A stretch of 64,000 bases of DNA from Chryseobacterium aquifrigidense (GCF_006716485.1 NZ_VFPD01000001.1:1797096-1861095), one strand, 5' to 3'. Shown: positions 52,543 to 62,926, numbered from the stretch's first letter. A program made the numbers and translations. Notes: a model not told the origin generated them from the sequence alone.

Positions 52543-55503
52543 ATGAAAAAGAAAATTATTTTCGTCTGTGCATTGGCTTTAAGTCTGGGTGGTTTACAGG
52601 CACAACGCTGGGAGCCGGTCTCGGAGAAAGTTACGCCAATAAGAAAAGAAGTAAAAGTAGAATATGCCTACAAATTTGATCTTTCTGCATTAAGAGATCA
52701 ATTGAAGAATGCTCCTGAAGCAGGAAAAGGAGGAAACGCTGTAATTGTTTCTCTCCCTACAGCAGATGGAAGAATTGAAAGATTTTCAGTGTACAATTCG
52801 CCAGTGGTAGAAAAATCCATGGCAGAGAGATATGAACTGGGAGCATATGCAGGCATCGGGCTGGATAATCCACATAAACAAATCCGGTTCAGTACAGCAC
52901 CCAACGACTTTCAGTCTATGACATTCAATACCGATACAGGAAAATATGAATTCATAGAACCTATCAATAAAGAAAAGGACATATATGGAGTCTTTTTCAA
53001 ATCTAACAAATCTCACGAAGACCCTTTTGAATGTACAACTTCTGAGCCTGAAAAGGTAAAGAAAGAAATGAATAAGCTGCTTAAAACAAAAAATGTTTTA
53101 AAAGGGTTAGGTAATGCTAATAAAAGTAACGAACAAAAATACAGAACGTATAGAATTGCCATCTCCGTAAACGGTGAATATACACAGCTAGCCGGAGGTG
53201 TTCCTGGAGCGGCAGCCCGTATTAATGCTACAATGAACCGTGTAAATGGTGTTTTTGAAAAAGATTTTGGAATCCATATGATTGTACAGGATCTTCCCCA
53301 ACTTATATTTGCAGATCCCACTACGGATCCTTATTCGAATGTAGTAACAAATTCAAATGGTACTTATAGTGCTCCCGCAGCATGGAACCTTCAGCTTCAG
53401 CAAACGCTTACCAATACTGCCGGTGTAGGGAATGCCGCCTATGATATAGGACACTTCTTTGGCCACAGAGGTGGTGGTGGAAGTGCCGGAGATGTAGGAA
53501 ATGTCTGCAGAAATCCTGCAAGCAATAATGATGCTACTTCCAAAGGAGCGGGAATCACTTCCCCTTCTACTCCGGATCAGCCTTTCGGAGATAATTATGA
53601 TATCGATTTTGTAGCTCACGAGATTGGCCATCAGTTCGGTGCAGCACACACGATGTCTATCGCTTTGCATGGAGCCCACATGGAGCCGGGATCCGGGTCT
53701 TCTATTATGGGATATGCCGGTATTACCAATTATAACGTTCAGATGCATTCTGATGCTTATTTTCATACCAAAAATATTGAGGAAGTAGGAGCTTATGTTA
53801 ATGCTCAGGACTGTGGAACTATTACAGCAGTAGCCAACACACCTCCTTCTATTCAGCCAATGGTCAATAAAATGATTCCTAAAGGAACAGCTTTTGTGTT
53901 AACAGCTTCTGCAACAGATACACAAAATGATCCGATGACCTATACCTGGGAACAGTATGATCTGGCTACTTCTGCTTTTGGTCCCGTAAGTGCTACCAGA
54001 AATAATGGAGCGAATTTCAGATCTCTGATGCCTACCAACTCGCCTACACGTTACTTCCCTAAATTCACAAATGTTCTTAACGGTGCTCTTACCAGTGCTG
54101 CAGATTGGGAAACAGTATCCAACATACCACGAACTATGAATTTCAAGGTAACCGTGAGAGATAATAACCCGGATGCTGCACAACAACAGACTCAAAGCAG
54201 TCTGATGAAAGTGGATATCGGAAATGAAGGACCTTTCAAAGTAACTTCCACTACGGTTTACAATAATACACCGGGAGCTGTTACATGGGATGTGGTAAAT
54301 ACCAATAATGCTCCGTATAATGTTCAAAATGTTAAAATAGATTATACTACAGACAACGGAACTACGTGGACGGTTATTACTCCATCTACAGCGAATGACG
54401 GATCTGAGCCGTTTTCTTTCTCCTCTCTGGCAACTGGTACCAGTGTAAAAATAAGAGTAAGCGCCATTGATAATGTATTCTACGCTGTTGGAAATGCTAC
54501 CGTATCGGCATCTACAAGTGCCTGTACAACATCTGCTCCAACAGGGATTACAGTAACCGGTATTACAAGAACTTCAGCATCTGTCAACTGGACAGCGTTA
54601 GTAGGAGCAACATATTCTGTAATGTATAGAAAAGTAGGAACAGCAACATGGACTACGGTTCCTGTTTCAACAAATGCTTATAACATTTCAGGCCTTACTG
54701 AAGCTACCCAATATGAAGTACAGGTAGCCAATGTTTGTAGTGCTTCTGTTGGTTCTTATTCAGCGTCAACAAATTTTACAACTTCTCCATTTGCTAAATG
54801 TTCAATAACGGGAACAAACGCTGCTGACGAGTATATTTCCAATGTTACGGTCACCGGTGCAGGAATGAGCCCAGTTTCAAATAGCAGTAATAATACTCCT
54901 TACACAGACTATACTTCAGATCCTTCAAAACTGATTACCCTGATGTCCGGTTCTTCAGGTAATAATGTAAGTATCACCAAGGGATGGACAAGTTCTCAGT
55001 ATAATGATGGAGTAACTGCATGGATAGACTTTAATAAAGACGGAGTATTCTCTTCTTCTGAGGTAATCTACACAAGCGCACCTAGTATCATATCACCTGT
55101 TTCAGGAACATTCTCCGTACCGGCAGATGCTTATACGGGAGGAAACGTCATCATGAGAGTGGTATTAGGATATGAAAGCCAGCCAAGCAGCGGATGCAGC
55201 AACCAGCAGTATGGTGAAGTTGAGGATTATCCGGTATTAATCCAACAACAGCTTTCTACCAGTGAGACTATGAAAGATCAGAGCTCAATTCAGATCTACC
55301 CTAATCCGGCAAGTGATGTATTGAATGTAACCAAGATCTCATCTAAAGCTCAGTTTATCATTACGAATATGGCGGGTCAGAAAGTAATGAACGGACAGAT
55401 TAATGACAACAAAATCTCTGTATCCAAATTAAGTACAGGAGCTTATATTATTTCTATTGAAGATAAAGGAACAACTTCAAATCTGAAATTCATCAAAAAA
55501 TAA
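52543..55503 (+). CDS. Secreted reprolysin-like metalloprotease with T9SS tail
   Basis: The 986-aa protein has a signal peptide (MKKKIIFVCALALSLGGLQA), a propeptide-like region to about 190, a metzincin catalytic domain with HEIGHQFGAAH (His359, Glu360, His363, His369) and the later Met-turn GSSIMGYAG, then an Ig/fibronectin III part (about 655-755), a GEVEDY domain (QQYGEVEDYPV) and a T9SS type A sorting signal (IQIYPNPASDVLNVT to the end). It is exported through the Por secretion system and likely cell-surface or released. It is monocistronic. Confidence 0.95.
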   Translation: MKKKIIFVCALALSLGGLQAQRWEPVSEKVTPIRKEVKVEYAYKFDLSALRDQLKNAPEAGKGGNAVIVSLPTADGRIERFSVYNSPVVEKSMAERYELGAYAGIGLDNPHKQIRFSTAPNDFQSMTFNTDTGKYEFIEPINKEKDIYGVFFKSNKSHEDPFECTTSEPEKVKKEMNKLLKTKNVLKGLGNANKSNEQKYRTYRIAISVNGEYTQLAGGVPGAAARINATMNRVNGVFEKDFGIHMIVQDLPQLIFADPTTDPYSNVVTNSNGTYSAPAAWNLQLQQTLTNTAGVGNAAYDIGHFFGHRGGGGSAGDVGNVCRNPASNNDATSKGAGITSPSTPDQPFGDNYDIDFVAHEIGHQFGAAHTMSIALHGAHMEPGSGSSIMGYAGITNYNVQMHSDAYFHTKNIEEVGAYVNAQDCGTITAVANTPPSIQPMVNKMIPKGTAFVLTASATDTQNDPMTYTWEQYDLATSAFGPVSATRNNGANFRSLMPTNSPTRYFPKFTNVLNGALTSAADWETVSNIPRTMNFKVTVRDNNPDAAQQQTQSSLMKVDIGNEGPFKVTSTTVYNNTPGAVTWDVVNTNNAPYNVQNVKIDYTTDNGTTWTVITPSTANDGSEPFSFSSLATGTSVKIRVSAIDNVFYAVGNATVSASTSACTTSAPTGITVTGITRTSASVNWTALVGATYSVMYRKVGTATWTTVPVSTNAYNISGLTEATQYEVQVANVCSASVGSYSASTNFTTSPFAKCSITGTNAADEYISNVTVTGAGMSPVSNSSNNTPYTDYTSDPSKLITLMSGSSGNNVSITKGWTSSQYNDGVTAWIDFNKDGVFSSSEVIYTSAPSIISPVSGTFSVPADAYTGGNVIMRVVLGYESQPSSGCSNQQYGEVEDYPVLIQQQLSTSETMKDQSSIQIYPNPASDVLNVTKISSKAQFIITNMAGQKVMNGQINDNKISVSKLSTGAYIISIEDKGTTSNLKFIKK

Positions 55504-55522
55504 AACCTAACCCGTTTTTTAC

Positions 55523-55548
55523 AGCCCGGCAGTGACCGGGCTTTTTTA
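55523..55548 (+). terminator. Terminator of T9SS metalloprotease gene
   Basis: AGCCCGG pairs with CCGGGCT around CAGTGA, followed by six T residues, 20 bp past the stop. Confidence 0.92.
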
Positions 55549-55607
55549 TGTCTTCTTAAAATCTGTATTTAATTTGATTTCCGGCACGGGCTATTAATTT
55601 AATTTTA

Positions 55608-55615
55608 TACTTTTG
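55608..55615 (+). promoter_or_regulatory. -7 box of M1 peptidase gene
   Basis: TACTTTTG matches the -7 consensus, 22 bp before the start codon. Confidence 0.5.
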
Positions 55616-55637
55616 AAAAGATTTAATAAAAGTTCAA

Positions 55638-57269
55638 ATGAAAAAGTTGTCATACACACTCTTATTTGCATCGGGACTGGCTTTTGGACAGTTCTTTGAG
55701 AAAGATAAGGTTTTCACGAAACAGGATACTTTAAAGGGTTCCAATACTGAATTCAGAAATTTTTGGGATGTCAAGAAATATGATCTTTCCGTAGAACCGG
55801 ATTTTGAACAGAAAAGCATCAAAGGAAATAATAAAATCAGCTTTGAGATTATAAAAGATGTTACCAATCCTGTTTTCCAGATAGATCTTCAGCAGCCCAT
55901 GAAAGCTGATAAAGTAGAAGGAAACTTTCCTGTTGCCAATTACAAACAGGATGGAGACTTTATTTTCATTACAGCGAATAAGAAATTCAAAAAAGGCGAA
56001 AAATATACGATTAACGTGATCTATTCCGGAAAGCCCACCATTGCTAAAAACGCACCCTGGGACGGAGGATGGGTTTTTACTACAGATGAAAAAGGAAATC
56101 CATGGATGACTGCTGCCGACGAGGGAATAGGAGCTTCCATATGGCTTCCTACGAAAGATATCTGGAGCGATGAACCTGATAACGGAATCATTATGAAAAT
56201 TATCACGCCTAATGATCTGGTAGGTGTAGGTAATGGCAGACTCACTGATAAAAAAACAAACGGCAATAAAACTACTTATACCTGGGAAGTTAAAAACCCT
56301 ATCAACGCCTACTCCATTATCCCGAGTATAGGAAAATATGTCAATTTCAAAGATGTATTTGAAGGTGAAAAAGGAAAACTGGACCTGGATTACTGGGTCA
56401 TTGACTATAATCTGGACAAAGCAAAAAAACAGTTTCAGCAGGTAAAACCTATGCTCTCCGCATTTGAATACTGGTTTGGTCCGTACCCGTTTTATGAGGA
56501 TTCATACAAACTTGTAGAGTCTCCTCACCTTGGTATGGAACATCAGAGCAATGTAGCCTATGGAAACAAATATCAGAACGGGTATCTTGGAAGAGATCTT
56601 TCCGGGACAGGAGTTGGATTAAACTGGGATTTCATTATTATTCATGAAAGCGGCCACGAATGGTTCGCCAATAATATTACCGCAAAAGACCAGGCTGATA
56701 TGTGGATCCATGAAAGTTTCACCAATTATTCCGAGACTCTTTTCACGGAAAAATATATGGACAAAAAATCTTCCGAAATCTATGTTCAGGGGATCAGGAA
56801 ATTGATAGACAATGATGTTCCTGTTATTGGTCAGTACGGCGTAAGAAATGAAGGTAGCGGAGATATGTACCCGAAAGGCGCCAACATGATTCATACTATA
56901 AGACAGGTCATCAATAATGATGAAAAATTCAGACAGATTTTAAGAGGTTTGAATAAAGATTTTTATCATCAGACGGTTACCACCCAGCAGATAGAAAATT
57001 ATATTTCCTCAAAATCGGGAATCGATTTTTCAACGGTGTTTGATCAGTACCTGAGAACAATAAAAATCCCAACCCTTGAGTATGCTCAGGATGGTGATAC
57101 TTTAAAATTCCGTTATACCGATGTGGTAAAAAACATTAAATTACCTATAATCATCGATGGTGATCAAACCATAAATCCAACAGAAGAATGGCAGACCGTA
57201 AAGCTTAAAAAGAATACTCCTGTTGAACTAAACCCCAATTATTATATTAATTATAAGAATATTAAATAA
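55638..57269 (+). CDS. M1-family metallopeptidase, secreted
   Basis: The 543-aa protein has a signal peptide (MKKLSYTLLFASGLAFGQ), an N-terminal beta domain, the gluzincin site HESGHEW (His336, Glu337, His340) with the third ligand Glu359 in WIHESFTNYSE, exactly 19 residues on. LGMEHQSN replaces the usual G-x-M-E-N exopeptidase motif (His for Asn), so aminopeptidase specificity may be altered. The C-terminal ERAP-like domain is short. It is followed by an M61 peptidase on the same strand. Confidence 0.93.
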   Translation: MKKLSYTLLFASGLAFGQFFEKDKVFTKQDTLKGSNTEFRNFWDVKKYDLSVEPDFEQKSIKGNNKISFEIIKDVTNPVFQIDLQQPMKADKVEGNFPVANYKQDGDFIFITANKKFKKGEKYTINVIYSGKPTIAKNAPWDGGWVFTTDEKGNPWMTAADEGIGASIWLPTKDIWSDEPDNGIIMKIITPNDLVGVGNGRLTDKKTNGNKTTYTWEVKNPINAYSIIPSIGKYVNFKDVFEGEKGKLDLDYWVIDYNLDKAKKQFQQVKPMLSAFEYWFGPYPFYEDSYKLVESPHLGMEHQSNVAYGNKYQNGYLGRDLSGTGVGLNWDFIIIHESGHEWFANNITAKDQADMWIHESFTNYSETLFTEKYMDKKSSEIYVQGIRKLIDNDVPVIGQYGVRNEGSGDMYPKGANMIHTIRQVINNDEKFRQILRGLNKDFYHQTVTTQQIENYISSKSGIDFSTVFDQYLRTIKIPTLEYAQDGDTLKFRYTDVVKNIKLPIIIDGDQTINPTEEWQTVKLKKNTPVELNPNYYINYKNIK

Positions 57270-57344
57270 AGAGAAAGGGCAGATTCGCACACCAGCGGAT
57301 TTGCCTTTTTGCTTTTTGACTCTAAAATTTTAAGAAAAGTTTAA

Positions 57345-57352
57345 TACTTTCG
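57345..57352 (+). promoter_or_regulatory. -7 box of M61 peptidase gene
   Basis: TACTTTCG differs by one base from the -7 consensus and lies 51 bp before the start codon. A weak hairpin with T-run at about 57278-57312 before it may end the M1 gene. Confidence 0.4.
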
Positions 57353-57403
57353 TCGTAACAAACTCAAAAAAAAAGCAACTATTTAACTATTAATTTAAAC
57401 CTA

Positions 57404-59260
57404 ATGAGAAAAACAGTACTTAGCCTTGGTATTTTTGCTGCTTTTTTAGCAAATGCTCAGTCTATAAAAACTACCATTGACCTTGTCAATGTAAAAGATG
57501 ATAAAGTAGCCGTTACCATGGAATTTCCGAAAATGAAATCCGGTGATATTAAATTTCATTTCCCAAAAACAGTTCCGGGGACTTATTCTGTAGACGATTA
57601 TGGAAGATTCATCGAAGGAATCAAATTTTACGATAACAAAGGAAAAGAACTTACGTATACTAAAGTAAACGACAATACCTACTCATTGAAAAATGCTCAG
57701 GCACTTTCCAAAATCTCATATCTTGTCAATGACAGTTTTGATGATGAATTAGATACATCAAAGCATAAAGCTGTATTTTCTCCTTCAGGAACTGATATTG
57801 AAGCAGGAAAAGTATACATGATTAATACTCATGGATTTATAGGATATATTGAGAATATGCAGGATGTTCCTTATCAGCTTGTTGTTCAGAAACCAACTGA
57901 TTTCTATGGAACCACAGCATTGGTAGATCAGGATAAATCTGAATCTACAGATACCTATACTCTTGCCAACTATGCTAAGGTGACAGATTCTCCATTAATG
58001 TACACAAAACCTGATTATATTACCTTCAATGCCGGAGGAATGGATCTTGTATTGGGTGTATATTCTCCGACAGGAAAATACAAAGCTGCAGATTTTAAAG
58101 AAAATCTTGAAAAAATGGTTGTTGCCCAAAAGAAATTCCTTGGGGATATGAACACCAATAAGAAATATGCTATCATGCTTTATCTTTCCGGTGGTGACGG
58201 ACCTAATGTAAAGGGATTCGGAGCCTTGGAACACCACGAATCTACAAGTGTGGTACTTCCTGAAGGAATGCCGAAGGATGCTATTGACAATACCATTACA
58301 GATGTGGTTTCCCACGAATTTTTCCATACTGTAAACCCTCTGAAGACCCACTCTGAAGAAATTCACTATTTCGATTATGCAGATCCGAAAATGTCTCAGC
58401 ACTTATGGATGTACGAAGGTGGAACAGAATATTTTGCCAATTTATTCCAGATTCAGGAAGGGTTGATCAATAAAGATCAGTTCCTTGAAAGAATCGGTGA
58501 AAAGATTGCCAACTCCAAGAGCTATGATGATACGATGCCATTTACGGTAATGAGTAAGAATGTATTGGTAGAGCCATATAAAGATCAGTACAGAAATGTA
58601 TATGAAAAAGGAGCTCTTTTAGCCATGTGTTTAGATATCGAGCTTAGAAAACTGTCTAACGGAGAAATGGGATACCGTGATATGATCAGAAAACTGTCTC
58701 AAAGATTCGGAGAAAACAAACCTTTCAAAGATGATAAACTGATTGACGAACTGGTAACGGTAACCGGATATCCTCAGGTAAAAGACTTCTATAACAAATA
58801 TATTGCAGGAAACCAGCCAACACCTTATGCTCAATACCTGAACATGGTAGGAGTAGATATTAAAAAGCAGGAGAGCCATCCTTTATTCTGGTTTATCAAA
58901 GATCCGAACCAGACAGGTTTTGATGAAAAGACCAATGCTTTCGCTTTTGACGATCATTCTGCACTGTCTCCATTTGCAAAAAGTATCGGATTTAAAATCA
59001 CAGACCAGGTGCTTGCTTTAGATGGCAGAACAGTAGATATCAAAAAAGTACAGGATTTTATCGGATATACCAGAACTATCAAAGACGGACAGGAAGTTAC
59101 GGTAACTATCTTAAGAGATAATGCCGGTAAGAAAGAGAAAATGACATTGAAAGGAAAAGCGATTCTGGATAAAATGACTATGGAAACACCTGTATTTAAG
59201 GCGAATCCAACTCCGGAAGAACTGAAACTACAGACTCAGTGGCTTACGGGTAAAAAATAA
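57404..59260 (+). CDS. M61-family metallopeptidase with PDZ domain
   Basis: The 618-aa protein has a signal peptide (MRKTVLSLGIFAAFLANAQ), an N-terminal beta domain of the M61 type (KSGDIKFHFPKTVPGTYSVD), the zinc site VSHEFFHTVNPL (His304, Glu305, His308) with WMYEGGTEYFANL carrying the third ligand, and a C-terminal PDZ domain (ITDQVLALDGRTVDIKKVQD). M61 enzymes are glycyl aminopeptidases with a preference for Gly or Ala at the N-terminus. It is expected in the periplasm. Confidence 0.93.
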   Translation: MRKTVLSLGIFAAFLANAQSIKTTIDLVNVKDDKVAVTMEFPKMKSGDIKFHFPKTVPGTYSVDDYGRFIEGIKFYDNKGKELTYTKVNDNTYSLKNAQALSKISYLVNDSFDDELDTSKHKAVFSPSGTDIEAGKVYMINTHGFIGYIENMQDVPYQLVVQKPTDFYGTTALVDQDKSESTDTYTLANYAKVTDSPLMYTKPDYITFNAGGMDLVLGVYSPTGKYKAADFKENLEKMVVAQKKFLGDMNTNKKYAIMLYLSGGDGPNVKGFGALEHHESTSVVLPEGMPKDAIDNTITDVVSHEFFHTVNPLKTHSEEIHYFDYADPKMSQHLWMYEGGTEYFANLFQIQEGLINKDQFLERIGEKIANSKSYDDTMPFTVMSKNVLVEPYKDQYRNVYEKGALLAMCLDIELRKLSNGEMGYRDMIRKLSQRFGENKPFKDDKLIDELVTVTGYPQVKDFYNKYIAGNQPTPYAQYLNMVGVDIKKQESHPLFWFIKDPNQTGFDEKTNAFAFDDHSALSPFAKSIGFKITDQVLALDGRTVDIKKVQDFIGYTRTIKDGQEVTVTILRDNAGKKEKMTLKGKAILDKMTMETPVFKANPTPEELKLQTQWLTGKK

Positions 59261-59264
59261 AGAG

Positions 59265-59293
59265 AAAAGCGGGGAAATTTTCCCCGCTTTTTA
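59265..59293 (+). terminator. Terminator of M61 peptidase gene
   Basis: GCGGGGA pairs with TCCCCGC within a longer A/T-extended palindrome and is followed by T residues, 4 bp past the stop. Confidence 0.9.
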
Positions 59294-59345
59294 TTTTTCT
59301 AAGGTTGATTTTATTATTTGATACAAACCTAAGATTATGTGGTAC

Positions 59346-59383
59346 AAACCTAACAGGTTTTGAAAACCTGTTAGGTTTTTTTA
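59346..59383. repeat. Long palindrome AAACCTAACAGGTTTT with T-run
   Basis: AAACCTAACAGGTTTT (59346-59361) pairs perfectly with 59363-59378 around a single G, followed by a run of T. Two short direct copies of ACAAACCTAA precede it. It may be a dispersed repeat that also acts as terminator for the convergent histidine kinase gene, 16 bp away. Confidence 0.8.
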
Positions 59384-59398
59384 TTTATAAAAGTATAA

Positions 59399-60574
59399 TT
59401 AAAGAACTTCCTCTTTTTTAATCGTTATTCTAAAGGTGCTCCCCTTTCCTATTTCCGTCTGAGAAATCTTGATATCTCCATTGTGATATTCATGAATCAC
59501 TCTTCTTGCCAAAGACAGTCCTAGTCCCCAGCCTCTTTTTTTGGTAGAATATCCCGGATTAAAAGCATTTCTGGCCTGCTGTTTTGTCATTCCGCTTCCG
59601 TTGTCCTTTACTTCAATTAAAATATTTTTATTTCTTTCAAAAACAGACATGGTGATTGCTCCTTCTCCTTTCATTGCATCCACGGCATTTTTCACCAGAT
59701 TTTCAATTACCCAGCTCATCAGAATTTTATTGTGGGGAACAAGAACGGTATATGTAGGAAGATTGAGTGTAAAATTGACCTTTCTGGAGATTCTTGTTTT
59801 TAAATAATCATAATTCTCCTGAATGGTTTTATTGAAATTTCTATCGTTCAGCTCAGGCACAGAACCTATTTTTGAGAATCGTTCTGAGATCGTTCTGAGT
59901 CTTTCAATATCCTTTTCTATCTCATGTACTCCTTCTGATTCAGGATTATCAAGCTTCATAATTTCCATCCAACCAATCATCGAAGATAGCGGAGTTCCGA
60001 TCTGATGGGCAGTTTCTTTTGCGAGCCCCGCCCAGAGATATCCTTCGTCCGTCTTTTTAATGGTCTTGAAAAACCAGAAAGAAAAGCCAAAATACAGTAA
60101 AATAAACAGTCCTAAAATATAGGGGGAATACCGGAGATTATTAAGCAGACGTGAGTTGTCATAATATACAAACTGATTATTTCCATCCGGTACTTTGATT
60201 TCAATAGGATCATAATTTTTCTCCATATTCCGGATCAGATCCTGCAGTTTTTCAGGATTCTTAATTGTATTTTCAGGAATATTTCTATAATATCCAAGAT
60301 CAAGAATCGGGTTCTTGTATTTATCCGTTACGATGAACGGAATGGTATTGTTGATATTCAGAATATCCGGCAGCAAATCCAGAACATCTGTATCCGGAGT
60401 TTTCACTTCCTGCTGTATTCTTATCGCTTTGGAAAGAAGGCTGATTCTTTTGATCTCCTCTTTTCTGAGAAAATTAATAAGCGATGTTGAGGCCACTACA
60501 ATAGCAATAACCAAAGTAGTCATAACAACAAAAATGATCCAGTTATTCAGTCTGGTGAGTATGGATTTTCTCAA
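59399..60574 (-). CDS. Sensor histidine kinase
   Basis: The 391-aa kinase has two membrane segments (about residues 12-35 and 150-170) enclosing a periplasmic sensor part, then a HisKA-type helix with the phospho-acceptor His190 in KETAHQIGTPLSSMIG and a HATPase domain (N box ENLVKNAVDAM, G1 VKDNGSGMT, G2 GWGLGLSLARRV). No response regulator is adjacent. It follows the dacB gene by 7 bp, so it may monitor the cell wall. Confidence 0.93.
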   Translation of the reverse strand: MRKSILTRLNNWIIFVVMTTLVIAIVVASTSLINFLRKEEIKRISLLSKAIRIQQEVKTPDTDVLDLLPDILNINNTIPFIVTDKYKNPILDLGYYRNIPENTIKNPEKLQDLIRNMEKNYDPIEIKVPDGNNQFVYYDNSRLLNNLRYSPYILGLFILLYFGFSFWFFKTIKKTDEGYLWAGLAKETAHQIGTPLSSMIGWMEIMKLDNPESEGVHEIEKDIERLRTISERFSKIGSVPELNDRNFNKTIQENYDYLKTRISRKVNFTLNLPTYTVLVPHNKILMSWVIENLVKNAVDAMKGEGAITMSVFERNKNILIEVKDNGSGMTKQQARNAFNPGYSTKKRGWGLGLSLARRVIHEYHNGDIKISQTEIGKGSTFRITIKKEEVL

Positions 60575-60581
60575 AGGTATT

Positions 60582-61955
60582 TTATTTTAAAACATTCAGG
60601 ATTTTCTGCAGCTCAGTATTTCCGCTTCCCTGATAGTTGTTGATGATAATCGAAAATACATATTTTTTCCCATCTTTTGCCGTGTGATATCCGGCAAATG
60701 ATTTGGTATCTCTCATGGTTCCGCTTTTCATCTTCATGCCATTATCCTGAACCGGAAATCCATCATAGTACGCTTCAAACCAGGATTGTTTTTTTGCATA
60801 TAAAAGAGCCTGTACTTCTGCTTTTGCAGCAACATAATTCTGTGGAGAAAGTCCGCTTCCATCAGCAAAATTGATCATATTAGGATTAATTCCCTTCGAT
60901 TTCCAGAATTCTTTCAGATAAGAAACCCCGCTTTTGAAGCTTGAATTTCCCTTCTTCTCTTTTCCTAAAGTTTTAATCAGTGTTTCACCGTACAGGTTGA
61001 TACTTTTTCTCAGAAACCAGTATACAATTTTATCCAGAGTCGGAGATTGATAAGTAAGAAGAATATTATTTTTCGGAGCTGCCAGGGCCTGCTTTCCTTC
61101 TATTTCCAGCTGAGAATTTGTTACTGCTTTTCCTGAAAGTTCAATTCCGGATTCTTTCAGCCATTGTTTTACTTCTACGGCCAGCTGTAGTGGCGGATTG
61201 GGAGTAGAACCGGAAACCGTCACTGTTTTTCCTGCCGGAAGCATTCCGTTAATCAGAGCGACATCAGAATGAGGAGCGGTAAAAATCAGACTTTGATCTG
61301 AGCTTCCTCCTGCTTTCAGGTCATTCAGCCATTTCACACCTTCCAGCGGATAAGAAAAGCTTTTAAAATCGGTTCCGTTAATATTGATATCAAACTGGTT
61401 TTCTTTCCAGTTAATTCCCCAGACTCCGGCTCCGTAGTAATTACCCAGATCATCCCAGGGCCAACCTCCGGGAATCGTTTGATGGTCAAAATAAGAATCA
61501 TCAATAACAAGATCTCCTGATATTTTTGTGATCCCTGAGTTTTTAATTGCCTCAACCAGCTTCTTTTTAAAATTTTCAGGCTTATAGGCATCATATCTCC
61601 AGCTTCCTAATGTAGGATCACCGTTGGAGCTGATGAAAAGATTTCCGTTCAGTGTTCCTCCGGAGATATTTCCGGAATAGCTTGAAGTGGTTGTGAAAGT
61701 ATAGTTTTTCCCTAATGTTTCAAGTGCTGCGCCTGCCGTGAAAATCTTCTGTGTAGAAGCAGTAGAAAGTCCTTTATTTCCCTGATACTCGTATATAAAA
61801 TTGCCGTTTTCATCGGAAACATAAAAAGATAAGCTGGAAGATACAGCTCCCGAAGAGTCCATAAGATCTTTTGTTACTTTATCTAATTTTTGAGCTATAT
61901 TCTGCGCAGCAACTATCTGTACAGAAAGCACGAGAACAGCAAGTGTTTTTTTCAT
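60582..61955 (-). CDS. dacB: D-alanyl-D-alanine carboxypeptidase/endopeptidase (PBP4 type)
   Basis: From the ATG at 61955 the 457-aa protein has a signal peptide (MKKTLAVLVLSVQIVAAQN); the frame from 62000 adds 15 residues without need. It has the class C PBP motifs: SxxK at STQK (Ser67, Lys70), SGLSPQNY for the S-x-N box and KSG in MKSGTMRDT for the K-T-G box. It trims or cuts cross-linked peptidoglycan in the periplasm. The histidine kinase follows in the same operon. Confidence 0.93.
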   Translation of the reverse strand: MKKTLAVLVLSVQIVAAQNIAQKLDKVTKDLMDSSGAVSSSLSFYVSDENGNFIYEYQGNKGLSTASTQKIFTAGAALETLGKNYTFTTTSSYSGNISGGTLNGNLFISSNGDPTLGSWRYDAYKPENFKKKLVEAIKNSGITKISGDLVIDDSYFDHQTIPGGWPWDDLGNYYGAGVWGINWKENQFDININGTDFKSFSYPLEGVKWLNDLKAGGSSDQSLIFTAPHSDVALINGMLPAGKTVTVSGSTPNPPLQLAVEVKQWLKESGIELSGKAVTNSQLEIEGKQALAAPKNNILLTYQSPTLDKIVYWFLRKSINLYGETLIKTLGKEKKGNSSFKSGVSYLKEFWKSKGINPNMINFADGSGLSPQNYVAAKAEVQALLYAKKQSWFEAYYDGFPVQDNGMKMKSGTMRDTKSFAGYHTAKDGKKYVFSIIINNYQGSGNTELQKILNVLK

Positions 61956-62077
61956 TGCATTGTTGTTTGGGTCCGGACAAATAAGGTTCAAACAATTCAA
62001 GGTAATTGTAGAGATACGACCTCGTGGCTGAACCTTTTCGTATATTTAATTCTAATCAAATATAGTTAAAATAAAAG

Positions 62078-62926
62078 CTATTCATACTCCCGGAGATCAT
62101 CGGAAGTGAAAAGAATGTGATGGTCAGGAGATTTTTCAAATGAACGATCATGTTTAAAATATTTCTCGTAATCATCTTCATCCATAAAAATATCCATCTG
62201 ACATTCTTTTATATAGTTTGATTTTTCTCCGTACTCCTGAATAAAATAACCGTTATCATTCCATGGTTCATGATGGCAGCGCAGACAATTCTTTTGGTGT
62301 ACGGCCTTATTCCCACATATTTCACAATCCTGTAAATATTGAAATAATGTTGAAATTTCACTTTGATTTTCTTTCGGGAAAAGTAAAAGAGGAATAGTTT
62401 TTAAAAGCAGGTAATAATTGGGCTCCTGCCATGAAAAATATTTCTTTCCTTCCCAATCATTCAGGTCTGTGTAAAGACACAACTTCTGAAGGTCATATTC
62501 AACCTCAGCTTTTACAACATTTTTAATATTCAGAACGGTCTTATTGTTTCTTGTGATATTTTGTTTATTATCAATTTCAATAACCGGCTGCTGTTCCAGA
62601 AAATGATTCAGACATAATGTGGTCTCCCATGAGCCTATGGTTCTTATTTTACCTTCGCTGCCACAGATCTCACAAGTCTTTACTGATAATTTCGAATACT
62701 TATCCCTGATATTTTTAAGCTTGTCATTGAGGGCTTCGTCTTCAGAATAGGTATAGCATCGCAATTCCCCGAACTTTTCCTTCCCAAAGACATTATATTC
62801 CAGGTTCCATCCTGCAATGGCAAACTCAAACAGCAATTTCCGGATCAGTTCTTCCCATCCGGTACTGTTCACAGAAAAATTGGTCAGATTTCTTTCTATG
62901 AAAAGATTGATTTCTTCTTTGTTCAT
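62078..62926 (-). CDS. Hypothetical protein with two zinc-ribbon sites
   Basis: The 282-aa soluble protein has two clusters of Cys/His: CEICGSEGKIRTIG with a following CLNHF, and CEICGNKAVHQKNCLRCHHE. The N-terminus (EELIRKLLFEFAIAGWNLEY) is helical. It resembles uncharacterised Bacteroidota zinc-finger proteins. It overlaps the pepE stop/start by one base (ATGA type), so translation is coupled to pepE. Confidence 0.7.
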   Translation of the reverse strand: MNKEEINLFIERNLTNFSVNSTGWEELIRKLLFEFAIAGWNLEYNVFGKEKFGELRCYTYSEDEALNDKLKNIRDKYSKLSVKTCEICGSEGKIRTIGSWETTLCLNHFLEQQPVIEIDNKQNITRNNKTVLNIKNVVKAEVEYDLQKLCLYTDLNDWEGKKYFSWQEPNYYLLLKTIPLLLFPKENQSEISTLFQYLQDCEICGNKAVHQKNCLRCHHEPWNDNGYFIQEYGEKSNYIKECQMDIFMDEDDYEKYFKHDRSFEKSPDHHILFTSDDLREYE

